A stretch of DNA of 64,000 bases from Kalaharituber pfeilii (Eukaryota > Ascomycota > Pezizomycetes > Pezizales > Pezizaceae). Every line of letters begins with the position of its first letter. Position 1 is the stretch's first letter. A program made the position numbers and the translations under genes. The notes beneath the pieces are model-generated. The model was not told the origin of the DNA and did no database searches. It saw nothing but the letters and a program-made list of their open reading frames with translations. This document shows, piece after piece, positions 1 through 12,766 of the stretch. The stretch is from the NCBI GenBank assembly GCA_015179045.1, contig WHUZ01000002.1, forward strand, positions 1,302,001 to 1,366,000, in the 5' to 3' direction.

Positions 1-1130
1 AATGCAAATGATGGTGGAGACAGGGAGAGGCTGGTTTCATAATTGGGGATCGGTACATGGCAGGTGTGTATGTGTGTGGATGCAGTCTATGAAAGACCTG
101 CGAGCAGGAAGTTTATGAGGGCTACAGTACAAGTCAAAAGGGCAGGAACCCTGCTTGCGCTATGAGAAGTAGCTAGAGACGCTACTGCATTAGACAGGTA
201 TACTGTAGACACAAAAGCATAAAGCATCATATCACAATAAACATGCCAGATCAAAACTCTCAACGATCATCCCATATACAAGTAAGGTGTAATCTCGCCA
301 TAGCCCATATGGCGGCATGCGAGTACTGATATTTCAAAAAAAAAAAGGTAGGTGTAACGGGAACAGCTGACGGACCAACAACACTACGCTAAGACGATGG
401 CTTGACAAGCATTCTGGCATATCGGCAGGGTACATGGTACAATCAAAGGTGATCTAGTATGGATTGCAGAGTTTTCAGGGTGCATATATATAGCGGTGTT
501 CATGACCATGTGTTCTCTTTTTCTATGATATTCCTCTTCACGCAACCTCTTGTATTTAGTTTTGCTAAGTAAGATTGGTTACCTGCTGTGCTGGACGCTG
601 TGACCCGCTGAATCGCTGTTTGCTGAACCGCCGCCTGCCTGCGCCCCGTAGATTACGAGCCCAGCCCACGATCCGCCGTTACATAAGGGTACAATGTATA
701 TGCAGGATGGCACCAGACAGCTGGCATGTACGTGACTTTGCAGTTTACCATCGCACGTACTGTATGTTCAGTAATTAGCACCAACAACGTTGGCCACAGT
801 GTTTATCCTCACACAAAGCTCGGACGGACGGACAATTATAGTAAAAGGGAAGGCAAGTAAGCAAGCCTTGATATTGGCCCGGCCCAGATCGAGACCAAGC
901 CCTGCAGGTAAGGGCACCATAGCTGTAAACATGTAAATGGGGAACGATGCTATGCGAGAACCAAGAGAATGGTATACAATGATAATGCATTGGATCTGCA
1001 TTGTTTCAAGAAACAATCTATTCATGACAAGAAAATCATCGCATCAGAGCCCGTTACAGCAGCGCAAGCTTAGCCAGTTATATCCATCTCGAACCGAGCA
1101 TTGTTGCACATGCTCACTTATTCTCGCCAT
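1..1130. other. intergenic, no gene seen
   Basis: No open frame here has recognisable protein character, and no splice-consistent gene could be assembled on either strand. The stretch holds a short A run near 337-346 and otherwise unremarkable mixed-composition DNA. It may be the flank of a gene lying outside the window. Confidence 0.5.
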
Positions 1131-1735
1131 TCAGTTACTGTTACATAAAACGTTAATGTTCATCCGTAGTCCCCTTGCCCTCCATCTAGCTTCCAGATCG
1201 ATCACCGGAAAAACAAATGTGCAGAAGTGAAACTGAACGAAGAGGATAACCCACCCAGCGCCGCAACCGCCATTGCCGCACCCGTTCCCGCACCCGTTGC
1301 CACACCCGTTGCCGCAGCCAGCGTTACTACAACGTTGTAGTGAGAGATACACGTTAGCTCTCCTTTTTCATTTCAAGATGCGATTCAGGGTCCCGGCCAT
1401 GGCCACCGTTCCTCCTCCCAGGGAAAGCTCCAACGTAATCACTTATCGATCCGTGCATCACTGGGGCCACCGTGATATGTGCATGTATAACGAAGAGTAT
1501 ACATCTAGAAACTCCAGATAAAAAAAGTAGATGATAGTAGTCAAATAAATAAATAAACTTACTCCTTCCCCTTCCCACAACTCCCTGTGCCGTCCCACGA
1601 CGACCCGTGTCCTGTGCACTCTCCCCAGCTGTTGTTGGCGCCTACAACATTGCCGCGGTCAGCCCGGGTCGGATTCGATGCTGCGTCGACGGCCTTAGAA
1701 CTCTTAGAGGACTTAGATTTGAAGATGGAGAGCAT
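1131..1735 (-). CDS. small Cys/Gly-rich protein, two exons
   Basis: I do not recognise the family. Exon 1 runs 1735-1563 and begins MLSIFKSKSSKSSK, a basic Ser/Lys-rich start, then TRADRGNVVGANNSWGECTG and a Gly/Ser/Trp stretch. A donor GTAAGT (1562-1557) and an acceptor ending TAG at 1327 join it in frame to exon 2 (1326-1131). Exon 2 opens with four GCGN tetrads followed by GGCGAGWV, then a hydrophobic stretch and a basic tail. The product is about 122 residues. The low-complexity Cys-Gly tract directly after a conserved-looking WGECTGHG segment argues for a real small protein, possibly membrane-anchored or palmitoylated. The far C-terminus (after GAGWV) is less certain because a second intron could start at GGGTGGGT. 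No homologue is claimed. Confidence 0.5.
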
Positions 1736-2604
1736 CGTTGGTTAGCTTGTGTTTGATTTATCTAGACGTCTTCGACGGGAGCGGGGCTCGTTTTTAAGCA
1801 AGATTGGTCTGTTATTTAAATATCCAGTGGATGAAAGATGGAACGGGCGTGTGCAAGGTCAATGGGCTCAAATGTAAACAAAGCACAACGAAGCTAACGT
1901 TAAAGAGGTAAGATGTAGCTGAGAGGGACTGGGGTTCAGAAGCACACCACATATATAGCCGGTTCACATAAGGTATTATAGCCGGTTAACATATAAGGTA
2001 TGGGCTCAAAGCTGTCACTACATATTTGAGATAAAACCAACCGCAATTAAAGTTCCCAAATTGGTGTGATTTCTAAGATAAATAAAAGAGATCATCAAAA
2101 TTTCTTACATACATATAAGTACCATGTGCTAACCCCATAAGCGGAATCTCGTAGCCACATCTACTCTACAATGCTCCATCGCATCTAGCTGGGCGGCTTA
2201 TCATAGTGGCTTGTTCGTTTCCCATGCATGCTGCATGCGTGATTGCGAACCTTGGTACGTCATCTGCAATACTCGAGTCTTACAGCCAGATCAGTGCTGC
2301 ATGGACGAATGAATGATTAGGTGTTTGTACTACTTAGTTCTTGGTGCTAAATTGTTTTTCAGAGTTGTTTATGGAGGAGCTTATCTTGTGGTCGATATGC
2401 AGGAACTGACCGCAAATAAGCAGGTGACTTGCAAGAAATCACTTTCATGTGTCTATATAGATCTAGATCTAGATATTTTTAAACTGGGCACGAGAGCATT
2501 CAAAACCAGAATAGCCGCCATCTCAGGAACAGCATGCACATGGATAAGGGGTAATCCCCGCAAATCTGCTCAGGTGAGACAGCGACCCACCCTACTCGCC
2601 ACGT
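1736..2604. other. intergenic with a short tandem duplication
   Basis: This holds the upstream region of the small Cys/Gly gene and the 3' flank of the PBY1-like gene. A roughly 22-bp duplication lies at about 1953-2000 (two copies of a TATAGCCGGTT..ACATA(TA)AGGTAT unit). A short palindromic AGATCTAGATCTAGAT run lies at about 2458-2474. No gene was seen. Confidence 0.6.
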
Positions 2605-5438
2605 TTACCAATTCCCCAACACAAGCTCCAAGACTTTCTCCATGTCATGTGCCGCACCAACCATTCCGCCTATCAGGAACGGCTTTACAGCAACATCAAT
2701 AACCCCTTCAAATAGGCCGTCAATAAGACTGGATAGCTCGTCGCCAGTCTGCTTGAAGTCCGGGTACGAGTTAACTTCGAGAAGCGACACGTTGTATGTG
2801 TTGTCGACCATGAAGTCCACTCCGAATATTTCAAAGGCGTTTGGTAAGGCCTGGGATGCACAGTATTAGCATTGTATTCAGGAGAGTTCATGATAGGTGG
2901 AAAGACATCTGGAAGTTACCTGGAAATGCACCCTTTGCCCGGTGGCGGCCGCCGCAAACAGCTCCCCAGTAATCTTACATATATTGTTCCATATCCCATC
3001 CAGCACTTCCTTTTCGGCACTCAACATGCCATTTTTGTGTAAATCCCAGAACAGCTGTACACTTCCTTCCCTCTCCCCAGTTTGTAAACATGTATTGGTT
3101 AAGCAACCACTCAAGTCTTCATTTCTAACTTCCCACGGTGCTTTGTATTCCGATGCAGCGAATAAAGCTAACATGTTCTTATATACGTAGACTTTCAATG
3201 CGCCCACCGCAAGAACATACGTCCTAATGTGGAATTTCCTGTTTGACGCAAGTATCAAAGGTGGATGGATGTATTTCTGGACAAGAAAATGCCGAAGCTG
3301 CGAAGTGATAACCGAGGTATCCTTGGAATATCCTTTGACTTGCAGTTTCTCCTCTACAACCTCATTCCTTGCTTTGTCCTCGTATTGTTCGTTTTCTTCA
3401 TCTTCGTGTTCCACATCCGCTTCCTCAAACAGCTCAAATATCTCCTCCAACTCTAATACCGTACTAAACAGCCTAATACCTTGCCCGCGATCACTCATAC
3501 TCGGCTTCAGAATCCACCAACACCTCTCATTGGGCCCCTTTTCTTCATTGGCAGCAAGTGAGTCCCGAAGTTCGTACGCTTCGGATAAAGCTTCATCAAG
3601 GTATTCCACATAGTCAAGTTCGAGCGGATAAGATTCGGCAAAAGACTTGGACAGTATAGAGCCAGGGCTTTTAGTGACGTAGTGGTGGATTGTATGGGCA
3701 AGATAGTGTTTCCGAATGATTGCTTTCCTGTAAAGGTCTGTTAGCGCCTTGAAACAAAGGGAGGGCCTATCTTGACAGTCAGAGACACAATACCTAATAA
3801 TATAGGAGCATGCAAGACTGGTGTCTGGACTGGCAAGGAGATGATCAAAATTAAGTTTCTCGTAAGTCGACCACTGTACTACTTTTCCATTGCTTGGTAC
3901 GTCCTCCAACCTTTTCACAATCCTGAGCCCTGGAACTCTCTCCTGCAGTGCCTTTATCAATCTTGGTTCTACATAATCATCCTCGTAGTCAATTGCGGCA
4001 TATGCAACATTCTCTATCGTAAGATTTTTAAGCAGCTCTGTCTCCTCTCTATATTCGTTAAGAAATCATTAACCAACGATTTTTTTCGCTTGCATTATTA
4101 AGACAATTTATATGAAGCAAGTACATAAATATCATGCGGATGTTATTGGTATTATGAAGGTGTATTTCATGACCTTCCTTTACATGATTTACAGTATTAG
4201 GATGTTTCATATTCATACTCACAATAAAAGCTCTCCTTTGAATCCAGGCACATGCATGAAGTTCGCTTTTAAAGGAGTTATACTAATAGCAAAAGGAGCA
4301 GTTAGCCTACCAATGAGAGCCATGAACGCATTGAGTACCTCCTACCTGACGTATCCGGCGTTCACTGCCCATCCGTCATTTCCTGGCTCCGATTTATCAA
4401 CAGCAGAACGAACATCTGCGAAATTGGGGGCCCATATAAAGTGCTTATGTTTAATACCCTTCTTTGCGCCGTCTTGTGATTCTTGTTGCCCCAATTCACT
4501 TTCACGAAGCTCTTTCTCTCTCTCTTGAGGGGCTTCGTCCTGTTCGACAGATGCCTCTATTTCCTTGAAGGAGCTTCCCGTTGTCCATTTATTAGGTAAT
4601 ATGTTCGTGTATAAGATCTTGGCCTTTGAAGATTCCATAGTCAGTGGCACGTTAATGGTATAGAGTTCCACTCCAGCGCCCCAATTGTTGAAAAGATGCT
4701 TAATCAACCGGACTGAAAGCAGAGATGCGCCTTTGATCTGGACAGGGTCATGTTCGCGGGAAATAAAGGCGTACGAAAGAGCAATGGATTTCTTTCCACA
4801 CTATATTCAGTGTTAGACTTTCCGACTGCAGATGGTGCATTAGCTGTGCGGAGGGACAATTACAACTGCACCCTCCATTGCACCTCCAATGGTTCCGCTG
4901 GAAAGGCTAAACACAGCGGTAGAGTTTCTTCCATAGTTCGGCCTTGCAATTGTATCAGACGTCAGCTGTGATGAATTGTGGGACCCAAATCAAAGTTGAA
5001 GAGCTCTAACCCAGAGACGACCAAGTCTATAGGGCCCTTCTCCTGAAAGTAATGGTATAAGCCGATTTGAACGCAGCTTGCCGGGGTTCCATCGATTAGG
5101 ATCCACTCTTCGCCGCCATCTTGCCTAGGCCTGCTATGAGTGGTGCCATCGTCGGTATGCAAAGTCCCTGGCCTGAAGTACGTGGGCTTCACGATGGTGT
5201 GCGCAATATGTGCCTTGCCAATCCAGGAGCGCTGAGTATTGGGCAGCACAACAGAAACGGTTACACCGGCTTGTTGGAGTTCGTGAACCAAGGAGTGGAC
5301 GTATGGGGACGAAAGTTGAGAGGGTGGACCATCGTCGTTGACAACCTTGGGGGGGGGGGGGGGGGATCATTTTGTTAAGTGAAGACCGCGTGATTTGTGG
5401 GAGGTAAACTACGAAGATAGACCTACTAGAACGTGCAT
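2605..5438 (-). CDS. PBY1: SurE - tubulin-tyrosine ligase fusion protein (PBY1-like)
   Basis: This is a two-domain protein as in yeast Pby1, known as a P-body-associated SurE/TTL protein. Exons read 5438-5427, 5345-5011, 4942-4864, 4800-4346, 4282-4223, 4048-2920 and 2850-2605. All phases agree and give 771 residues. The first exon is only 12 bp (MHVL) and joins to VVNDDGPPS, the SurE metal-site motif. PNTQRSWIGKAH, DGTPASCVQIGLY, VVSGPNYGRN and LSSGTIGGAMEGA are further SurE signatures. An acidic insert with a Glu/Gln-rich run (about residues 215-245) separates the halves. The TTL/ATP-grasp half carries WILKPSMSDRGQGIR (about 492-506), RKFHIRTYVLAV, FGVDFMVD and LLEVNSYPDF, so the nucleotide and metal sites look intact. 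A 17-base C run (minus strand) precedes the exon 2 acceptor. The gene is divergent from ATG11, sharing a 1.3-kb upstream region. Confidence 0.94.
5349..5365. repeat. G17 homopolymer inside PBY1 intron 1
   Basis: Seventeen consecutive G on the plus strand form a C17 tract directly before the AAG acceptor of PBY1 intron 1 on the minus strand. It stands where the polypyrimidine tract should be. Confidence 0.95.
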
Positions 5439-6760
5439 TGTACAGCGATTTCTTTCGCTCTATCGAACAGTCTGAGACGAAACGGGTGTGACAAACTGCT
5501 TTACTTTTGTAAATCAAGGAAACTCTTGGGGTCAAAAAGCACAATAGGTACGGACTCAGGGCTTCTGCTACTTGGGGGTGGAGAGGGCTGGTGGGCAGCG
5601 GGGTATCCAGTCACGTGCAGCGGTACCTTGAAGGCCAAGGAGAAGGAAAGAAGGAGAAGATGTGCATAGAGCATTCACGTTATGCAAAACGAATCTCGCT
5701 TGCCAGACGAAGCAGCATAACCAGACAGGATATATGATGGCTGCGGAAAGGCTGTTCACTCTATGTAGCTTGAGGGGGCTCGGTAATCTGGGACGGTTGC
5801 TCTTCTGTGGAGAAGTAAATCAAGTACAGTACATAGTCTTTGGCCATTGCTCGCCGCAATTCAAGGGTGAAGGCCCCTCACATCAGGCCCGCAGCCCGCA
5901 GCGCTCGCCACCGGAGTGGAGGGTGCAGCGCATACATCTGGAGCTACTACAGTACAAGTATCAAACTCCACCGGACAGCCACAGCACGGTTCAAAGCGCT
6001 AAATAGCACAGCTGAGGAAACACGAGAGCGCTCAGAGCTACGATAGCACAGCCGAATTGGCCGCGGTATATATACGCTTCCTACGCAGGCCGCCGATATC
6101 TGCCTCCAAGCGCATACGGTCAGGAGCGAGGCTTATCGATAGCGGCGGAGCGTCACGAGCGAGCCCTCCGGGACCAAGCGGACGCCCTCCCCGCCGCGCC
6201 CTCTCCCTCGCTCGGCGAGACTGCCTTCGCTCTGCGGCTGCTCCGCGCTGCCTCGGTTAGTAAGCTCACGAAGTCCCGCGCACACGACTGCTGCTGCTGC
6301 TGCTGCTGCCGCCCCCTCCAAGAGGAAATACCAGGAAGCGCCGGGAAACCACCGACTTGCCTGCCCTCGACGTAAGGCGAGACTAACGTGAAGGCGGAAA
6401 GGCAAGCCCCTGTGCCTGGCGAGCGCCGCGTGTCTCGTCCTCCTCAAGTGCATACATTATACATTAGTCCCGCCGACCACGCTACAAGCACTGTACCGGT
6501 ACTTGCAAGGGTTCGTGAGTCGAACTTGACTTGCGTGTCAGAAGTCTGTGTCTGCAGGTTCAAAGGCTGAGAGAGGCTCCGTTCATTTGCTCACTTCCCT
6601 CCCAACCCTTCCCGTTACACCCCCCCCCCCCCCTCCTCCCACCAGTGCATCCCCGCAAAATACATCATCATCATCGCAGCAGAGATACATTCCTCATCCC
6701 TCCGTCTAGGTTGGCGGCGCGGATGCTATTGACGGCCATTGCTTTTTCCATTCAGCCCCG
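5439..6760. promoter_or_regulatory. divergent promoter region between PBY1 and ATG11
   Basis: This 1.3-kb region separates two genes transcribed away from each other. It is more GC-rich than the surrounding DNA between 5870 and 6450. It holds a short CTG-triplet run (about 6289-6309), a C13-C14 run near 6617-6631 and pyrimidine-rich DNA up to the ATG11 start. Several open frames cross it, but none shows recognisable protein character. I see no conserved core promoter element that I can assign with confidence. Confidence 0.55.
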
Positions 6761-9700
6761 ATGTCGCTAGTGATAATAACAGCGAAAGATGGAGCTCAAT
6801 ACCAGGCAGATCCAAGGACGCTCGCGAAGTAAGCTCCCAGCGTCACCCAGCCAAACATATTCAGAAGAGATTCACTGACCGCTCTTCTGGATTTGCTACA
6901 GTATCAAGGAGCTCAAAGTATGGATTGAAGACCACGCGAAGGTAGCTGTGGCCAACCAGATTCTACTGTCCGGTAGGGGGATGCAAGTGCGAGAGACAAC
7001 TTTGGCAACGGAGGTAGGAGTGGACCATAACTCATTTCACCACACGCACAGGCTAACTTTGGTTATAGAAGGAGATTTTTGTGTTTGACCGAAAGTTGCT
7101 GGATCACAACGCCAAACCCCCGCTCATTCAAAAACCTCCCATTGTCAACCAGCAAGCACCTCCGGCAGATATACAGACGCCAAAAGACCATTCGGCATGG
7201 GTCAATACTTTCCGCAATCATTTACAATGGGCCGATTCAGTGGTCACAAAGGGCAAGTCGTTGGCGGCAGCAATCAGCAATGCGGAGGCGCAAATCAAGA
7301 ATATCCAGCGCAGTGTCTCCGTCGCATCAGACAATTTAGAGAATCATGTCAATTTGTTCCAAAGGAAGCTCCATGAAAAGCAAGAGGATGCTCGCAGTAG
7401 TCTACGGAAGCAAGAAGAGGTCTTCACGAACTGGGAGAAATCTGTCAGAATAGCTACACAAATTAGTGTTCACACTGGCTTCATCAGTCTAGCACAGCGG
7501 CAAGCACAGAGCCCTCGAAATGCAGTAACGTTAGCGGACCTTATCAGTGTGGCTGAGTTGAAGAAGGCTGCTGCGGCTGCAGAGTTGAAGGCTCAAGCTT
7601 TCGTCACTGACATGGAGAAACTAAGTTCCAAGGTGGAGGAAATCACAAAGAAGACTGCGATGCTGCGTGATGACATTCAGCAAACGAGGTAATCACGCTG
7701 CGGAAAGTGATTTCGGTAGATTTGCTAATTCCATCCAGCGTAGGGAGTTCCGGAAATTATCAGAGTGATGAGCCCCAGCATATCTTGGAAGATATGGAGA
7801 AAGTAACCCGGAAATTACGTGGAGGTGCGTTCTCACCCATGCTGTTCTCTCTCGATAGTGCTAAGTTATTCCAGATTCCGAACGTGTACAGGACGCACAT
7901 TCCCTGGCACAAGTTGCGAAATGGGCTCAGACCCATTTCAAGGACTTCTTACCTGGCCTGAGTGGCTTGTTAACAGAAATGAGCCGGCTACAACAGCAGG
8001 CCATAGCTCAAAAGGTACTCGATTTATTCGCTATTTCACTTCAAAACTAATATATAAAACCTATTAGAATAATGTCATTCTTGCAGCTCACAAGAACCTC
8101 ACTTCGGTGGTTTCAGTGCAATCTTCACTCGGCTTCCTTCAACCACAATTTGAGAAAGTGGTACTTCCGGAATCAGATAGCTTCTTGCTCCTTGCCCGTG
8201 CACATCGGCTTCCCTATGTCTATGGTGCTCTGTTAGTGGAATGTGTGCGACGGCGGGAGTGGACGGAAAGGCTCACTACCGAAAGTAAGAGGCTTGCAGA
8301 AGATCTTGCTTCTCTCAAGAGCGAAGAAGAGAAACGGAGGAAGAAGTGGCAGAAGCAAGTTGGGCAACTACTACCGTTCACTTTGGGGGGAGAATCCAAA
8401 GTGTTGAGCCTTGAGATAAATCTAGAAGGCCTTGAAGATAGATGGCCTCAGGTTACTAGACAAGATGTTGAAACCTTCTTAGAACAATGCAAGAATATAC
8501 CTGCAATGGGAGAGTCGCTTAAGGAGGTGACTCAGTTGTATCAAGATCTGGATAAGCCCCTACGGAAACAGTCACGAAAGGTGAAAGGATTCAAACTTGG
8601 AAGTGTGCATGAGGCCACTATGGGCGCATCATCTATTTTCGGTGAGGATACTCGCGAGCTCCAGGAGAAAATTGCATTCCTGGAAAATCAAGACCTTAAT
8701 CAAAAGTCCAGAATACGAAAACTTGAGGATCTACTTCATCGTGCTTTTGGGAGGGCTGGAGCTGGAGCCGGAATACCTCCTTCCTCCCCTGTCCCTGGTC
8801 AGTATCCACCACCTCTGGTTGCAAACATTCTAGGAAGCTCTCCGTCTATGAATGGGCTTCCGCAACAAGGGACGCCATCCGTCAACGCACGACGACTCTC
8901 CAGTAATTTGGAACAATCGGAAAGAGAGCGATCACAAGCCGCACGTATGCTATCGCTGGAGACGGAGCTCAACCAGGAACGAGAGCTTACAGCTCAGCTG
9001 CAAAAGGAAGCTGCTGAAAGAGCCACCGCGGAAAAGGAGATCAACGAAAGATTCATGGAAGCCGATCACACTAAGAACGACCTACTCGCCAATCTCGAAG
9101 CCCAGCAACAGGAATTTGTGTTGGAGAGGAAAGAATTACAGAGAGGGATTGAGGAACTACGGACTAAATTAGACGAAGCCTACGAAGATCTAGACCGGGC
9201 TGAAGAGATGAAGTCGGCAGAAATTGAACGAAAGTCTGCGCTCGAAGCGAGAATCAGTGCCCTGGAAGACGAGCTCGTAAGAGCCGTTGAGGAAAAGGAG
9301 GACTGGCAGAAGAAATACAGCGACGAGGTTGAGAAGCTCAAGAAGGAAAGAGATGAAGGGGCTGAGCACGTCAGAAAGTATTGGGAGGAAGAAAAGGCTC
9401 GGAACACAAGTTTGGAAGCATTAATTTCAACTATGAAAGAAGAAATATCTAACCATCTCGCCACCATTGGTTACCTTGAGAGCGCCCTCAAAGATGCTCA
9501 AGGAGATCTGGAAGAAGCCAAACAGCAACAGGCCAATGCTGCTCAGGCTCAAGCTACCTCGCTGACTAAATTACAGCAAGCGCATAGGACATTGGCTCCA
9601 CATGACAATGTTCCAAGGGAGCTTAGGCTCCTGGCCGATACGATTGAGGTGCTTGCTCTCAAGGCAGTAGGCCGCCATGGGGAGTTACAGAGGAGATATG

Positions 9701-10971
9701 ATGAGCTAGAGAATACAACGCAGAATTTGAGGGCCAGTATCGAACAGCTGCAGTCCCGCTTTGACTCACGGACAATTAGAGCAAAGGATCTGACACAGAG
9801 GCTTTATACCCATAACGCACGGTCTACGCAATTACTGGAGTCGCTAGGATTTTTAGTTCTACGGCGTGATAATACCATGCAGATAGTCCGTCTCTCTAGA
9901 TCAGGGCCTGACTCTTTGACAATGAGTAAAAGTGTGATGGCTGGCGCCGCGTCTAGTCTAGCAGAACCGGTATCTCCCACCGCCAGTAAGAAGCTAATAA
10001 CGAGCGCGTCTGCTTTAGATGATATCAACCTTCTGTACTGGATGGAAACCAACGACTCTGACACAGAGTCAGAGAAATATGCACAGTATCTCAACAGCAT
10101 TGGAACGTTTGACCTTGATGCATTCAGTGATGCGATAATTAAGCGTGTCAAGGAAGCCGAGCATATGGCCAGGAAATGGCAGAAGGAGGCAAAAGCATAT
10201 CGTGAAAAGACCCATCAATATCGGGCCGAAGCCCATGACAAGATTGCGTTCAGGTCGTTCAAAGAAGGGGACCTTGCTTTGTTCTTACCAACGAGGAATA
10301 TTGCGACAAGGCCTTGGATTGCGTTCAATGTTGGAGCGCCTAATTATTACTTGAAGGAGCAGGAAGCACATAAGCTTAAAACAAGGGAATGGTTGTTGGC
10401 AAGGATTACGAAGGTGGAAGAGAGAGTGGTGGATCTTTCCAGGTCGACGAGTTCTCTGCATGCAAATGCCTCTGCTGCTAGTGACAGTGCTTCTATCGAT
10501 GATGAGAATCCCTTTGAGCTTTCTGATGGATTGAGGTGGTATCTACTCGAAGCAGGTGAAGAGAAACCGATGGCACCAACTACCCCAGGCCTCTCCTCGA
10601 GTACGGTCTCTAGTTCCAACATTGACGCAAAGGGTCTGAAGTCTAAGAAGCCAGTGACTGGAGCAAAAAAGACCCTCAGCAATATCCAAGGAGAACATCG
10701 AAGGCGAGACAGTAACTCTTCAGTCAGTAGAGCTTCAATTTTCAGTATAGTTAATGCGCCTAGTAAAAACAATGCCAATGGAGGGCCTGTAGAAGAAGGT
10801 CCATCTAATTCAGCGGCAGCAACTGCGGGGGGCTCCAAAGCTAGTACGCCTGCTCAAGTACCAGCTACTGCGGCAGAGGGGACAGCTTCTCGGCCTCCAC
10901 TTACAGTACCACCTACGTCATCGGGGTCGATGGCAGAGTTGGAGAATGTGATGCAGAGTAGAATGTTGTAG
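6761..10971 (+). CDS. ATG11: autophagy scaffold Atg11
   Basis: Atg11 is the selective-autophagy scaffold linking cargo receptors to the Atg1 kinase complex. Exons 6761-6828, 6902-7013, 7069-7688, 7739-7824, 7875-8014 and 8068-10971 join in phase to 1309 residues. The start is MSLVIITAKDGAQYQADP, a ubiquitin-like N-terminus followed by ELKVWIEDHAKVAVANQILL and KEIFVFDR, the usual Atg11 opening. The middle is long coiled coil: Lys/Glu-rich heptads around residues 400-560 and again from about 640 to 900. The C-terminal Atg11/RB1CC1-type domain lies at about 1068-1171 (AFRSFKEGDLALFLPT, PWIAFNVGAPNYYL, NPFELSDGLRWYLLEA). A Ser/Pro/Ala-rich disordered tail follows. The length is within the range usual for filamentous fungi. 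I chose this start because the first exon gives the conserved N-terminus in frame. Confidence 0.94.
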
Positions 10972-11691
10972 TTGGTTGATTTGAGTGGGATCTGTTCTTT
11001 GCTTGATGTTTTGAGTGGAATTTTAGGATCATTTATTTACCTCAAACGGGAATTTTCCCTCTTTCTTTTTCTCTTTTATTGAGTGCCAAATGTTGGAGGT
11101 ACGGTGCCTTGACGACTTTGAACAAATTTTATTTCATACATCAAATAATTGAGAATGCATAGTTGGTATTAGTTCTGGCTCTTTTTTACCTTACTACGTT
11201 TATTTAGTTATGTTCTATGAAACGGTACATCTTGTGAATTGTGGATCTGTTCATGATTTTTTTTTTAAAAAAAAATAGTTTTCTTTCTTCTCTCTTACTT
11301 GATATATTTGTAGTTTTGCGTTGCTCTGAAATTCTGAAATTCCATCAGCTTTATTTTGCAGGATTGTCATTGGAGGTCTGTGTCCGGTCTAGTCTGGTTA
11401 CTGGAACTATCAGTTATGGAAGTTTCTTTTTTCTATGGTGATAGATTTCTTTATTTTATTTTATTTTATTTTATTTTATTTTTTTCGTGTGTGTTACGTA
11501 TTATTTGTTTGTTTATTTGCTTGTTTGTTTTCTTTGTTTTTTTCGCATGGTTTTGAGGAGGGAGGATCAGGAGAGGGAGAGAGTAGATAGGAATCGAGGA
11601 GAGGAATATGCACTTCGTTAAGAGTGAGTTGAAGTGAAGTATTGCAGTAAACGTGAAGCGGTGATTACCACGCGCGCAGACATGCCAAAGG
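10972..11691. other. AT-rich 3' flank of ATG11
   Basis: T-rich DNA holds a T/A block at about 11256-11276, TTTTA repeats at about 11450-11480 and GTTT-type repeats at about 11500-11540. A purine-rich stretch at 11550-11620 precedes the small gene that follows. No gene was seen. Confidence 0.6.
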
Positions 11692-12245
<554 letters not shown>

Positions 12246-12329
12246 GGAGCAGAGAGCAGGGGGTGGTTTCAGAGGCGTGGGCTGTCTGGTTACGAGACTA
12301 GGCTTCGTCCACTTGTGTGAAGTGACATG

Positions 12330-12600
12330 TACTGTTGTTGTCTCTAATGATGGAGGTAACAAGTGCCCTGCAGAGGTATAGAATTGAGGCACCCGGTTCG
12401 ATTCCCATGTCGGGCAGGGAAGAGGATTGCCCGGCTGCCAGTAAGCGCTTGCATCCAGGGCCCAGCCAGTCCAAAAACTGAGGGTAAGACCTCAAGTGGG
12501 GTCCTGTCAGACCATCTGAGGCGCTAGAAGCCTTGGCACATTTTGCTTTCCCGCAAAAATCATCAACGTCTCCATCCCATCCCATCTCATCTCATCTCGT
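12330..12600 (+). mobile_element. tRNA-derived SINE-like repeat
   Basis: A perfect RNA polymerase III B-box, GGTTCGATTCC, lies at 12394-12404. It is preceded by GAGGCACCC and followed by a roughly 130-bp body. The element ends in a degenerate CATCC/CATCT pentamer tail (about 12568-12598), which is the usual architecture of a tRNA-derived SINE. I could not place a convincing A-box upstream, and the T-arm does not fold as a working tRNA, so this is not a tRNA gene. It sits about 170 bp upstream of the next gene's start codon. No second copy was noticed in the window. Confidence 0.5.
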
Positions 12601-12766
12601 CACCCCCCGCGCATGATGTCACACTTTGCATTGACGCTTGAACCTTGAGGGCCTCGACATCACTATCGATAGTCTACATCAGTACTCCACGCGACGCCAC
12701 ACTCTACTGCAATTGCACTTTCCATTAACTTGCCCCTCCTTCGCTTCGGCTTATCCGCCCCCTAAG

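Noticed and set aside
12380..12420. tRNA gene at the B-box
   Set aside because: The T-arm does not pair, no A-box or acceptor stem could be drawn, and a SINE-like tail follows.
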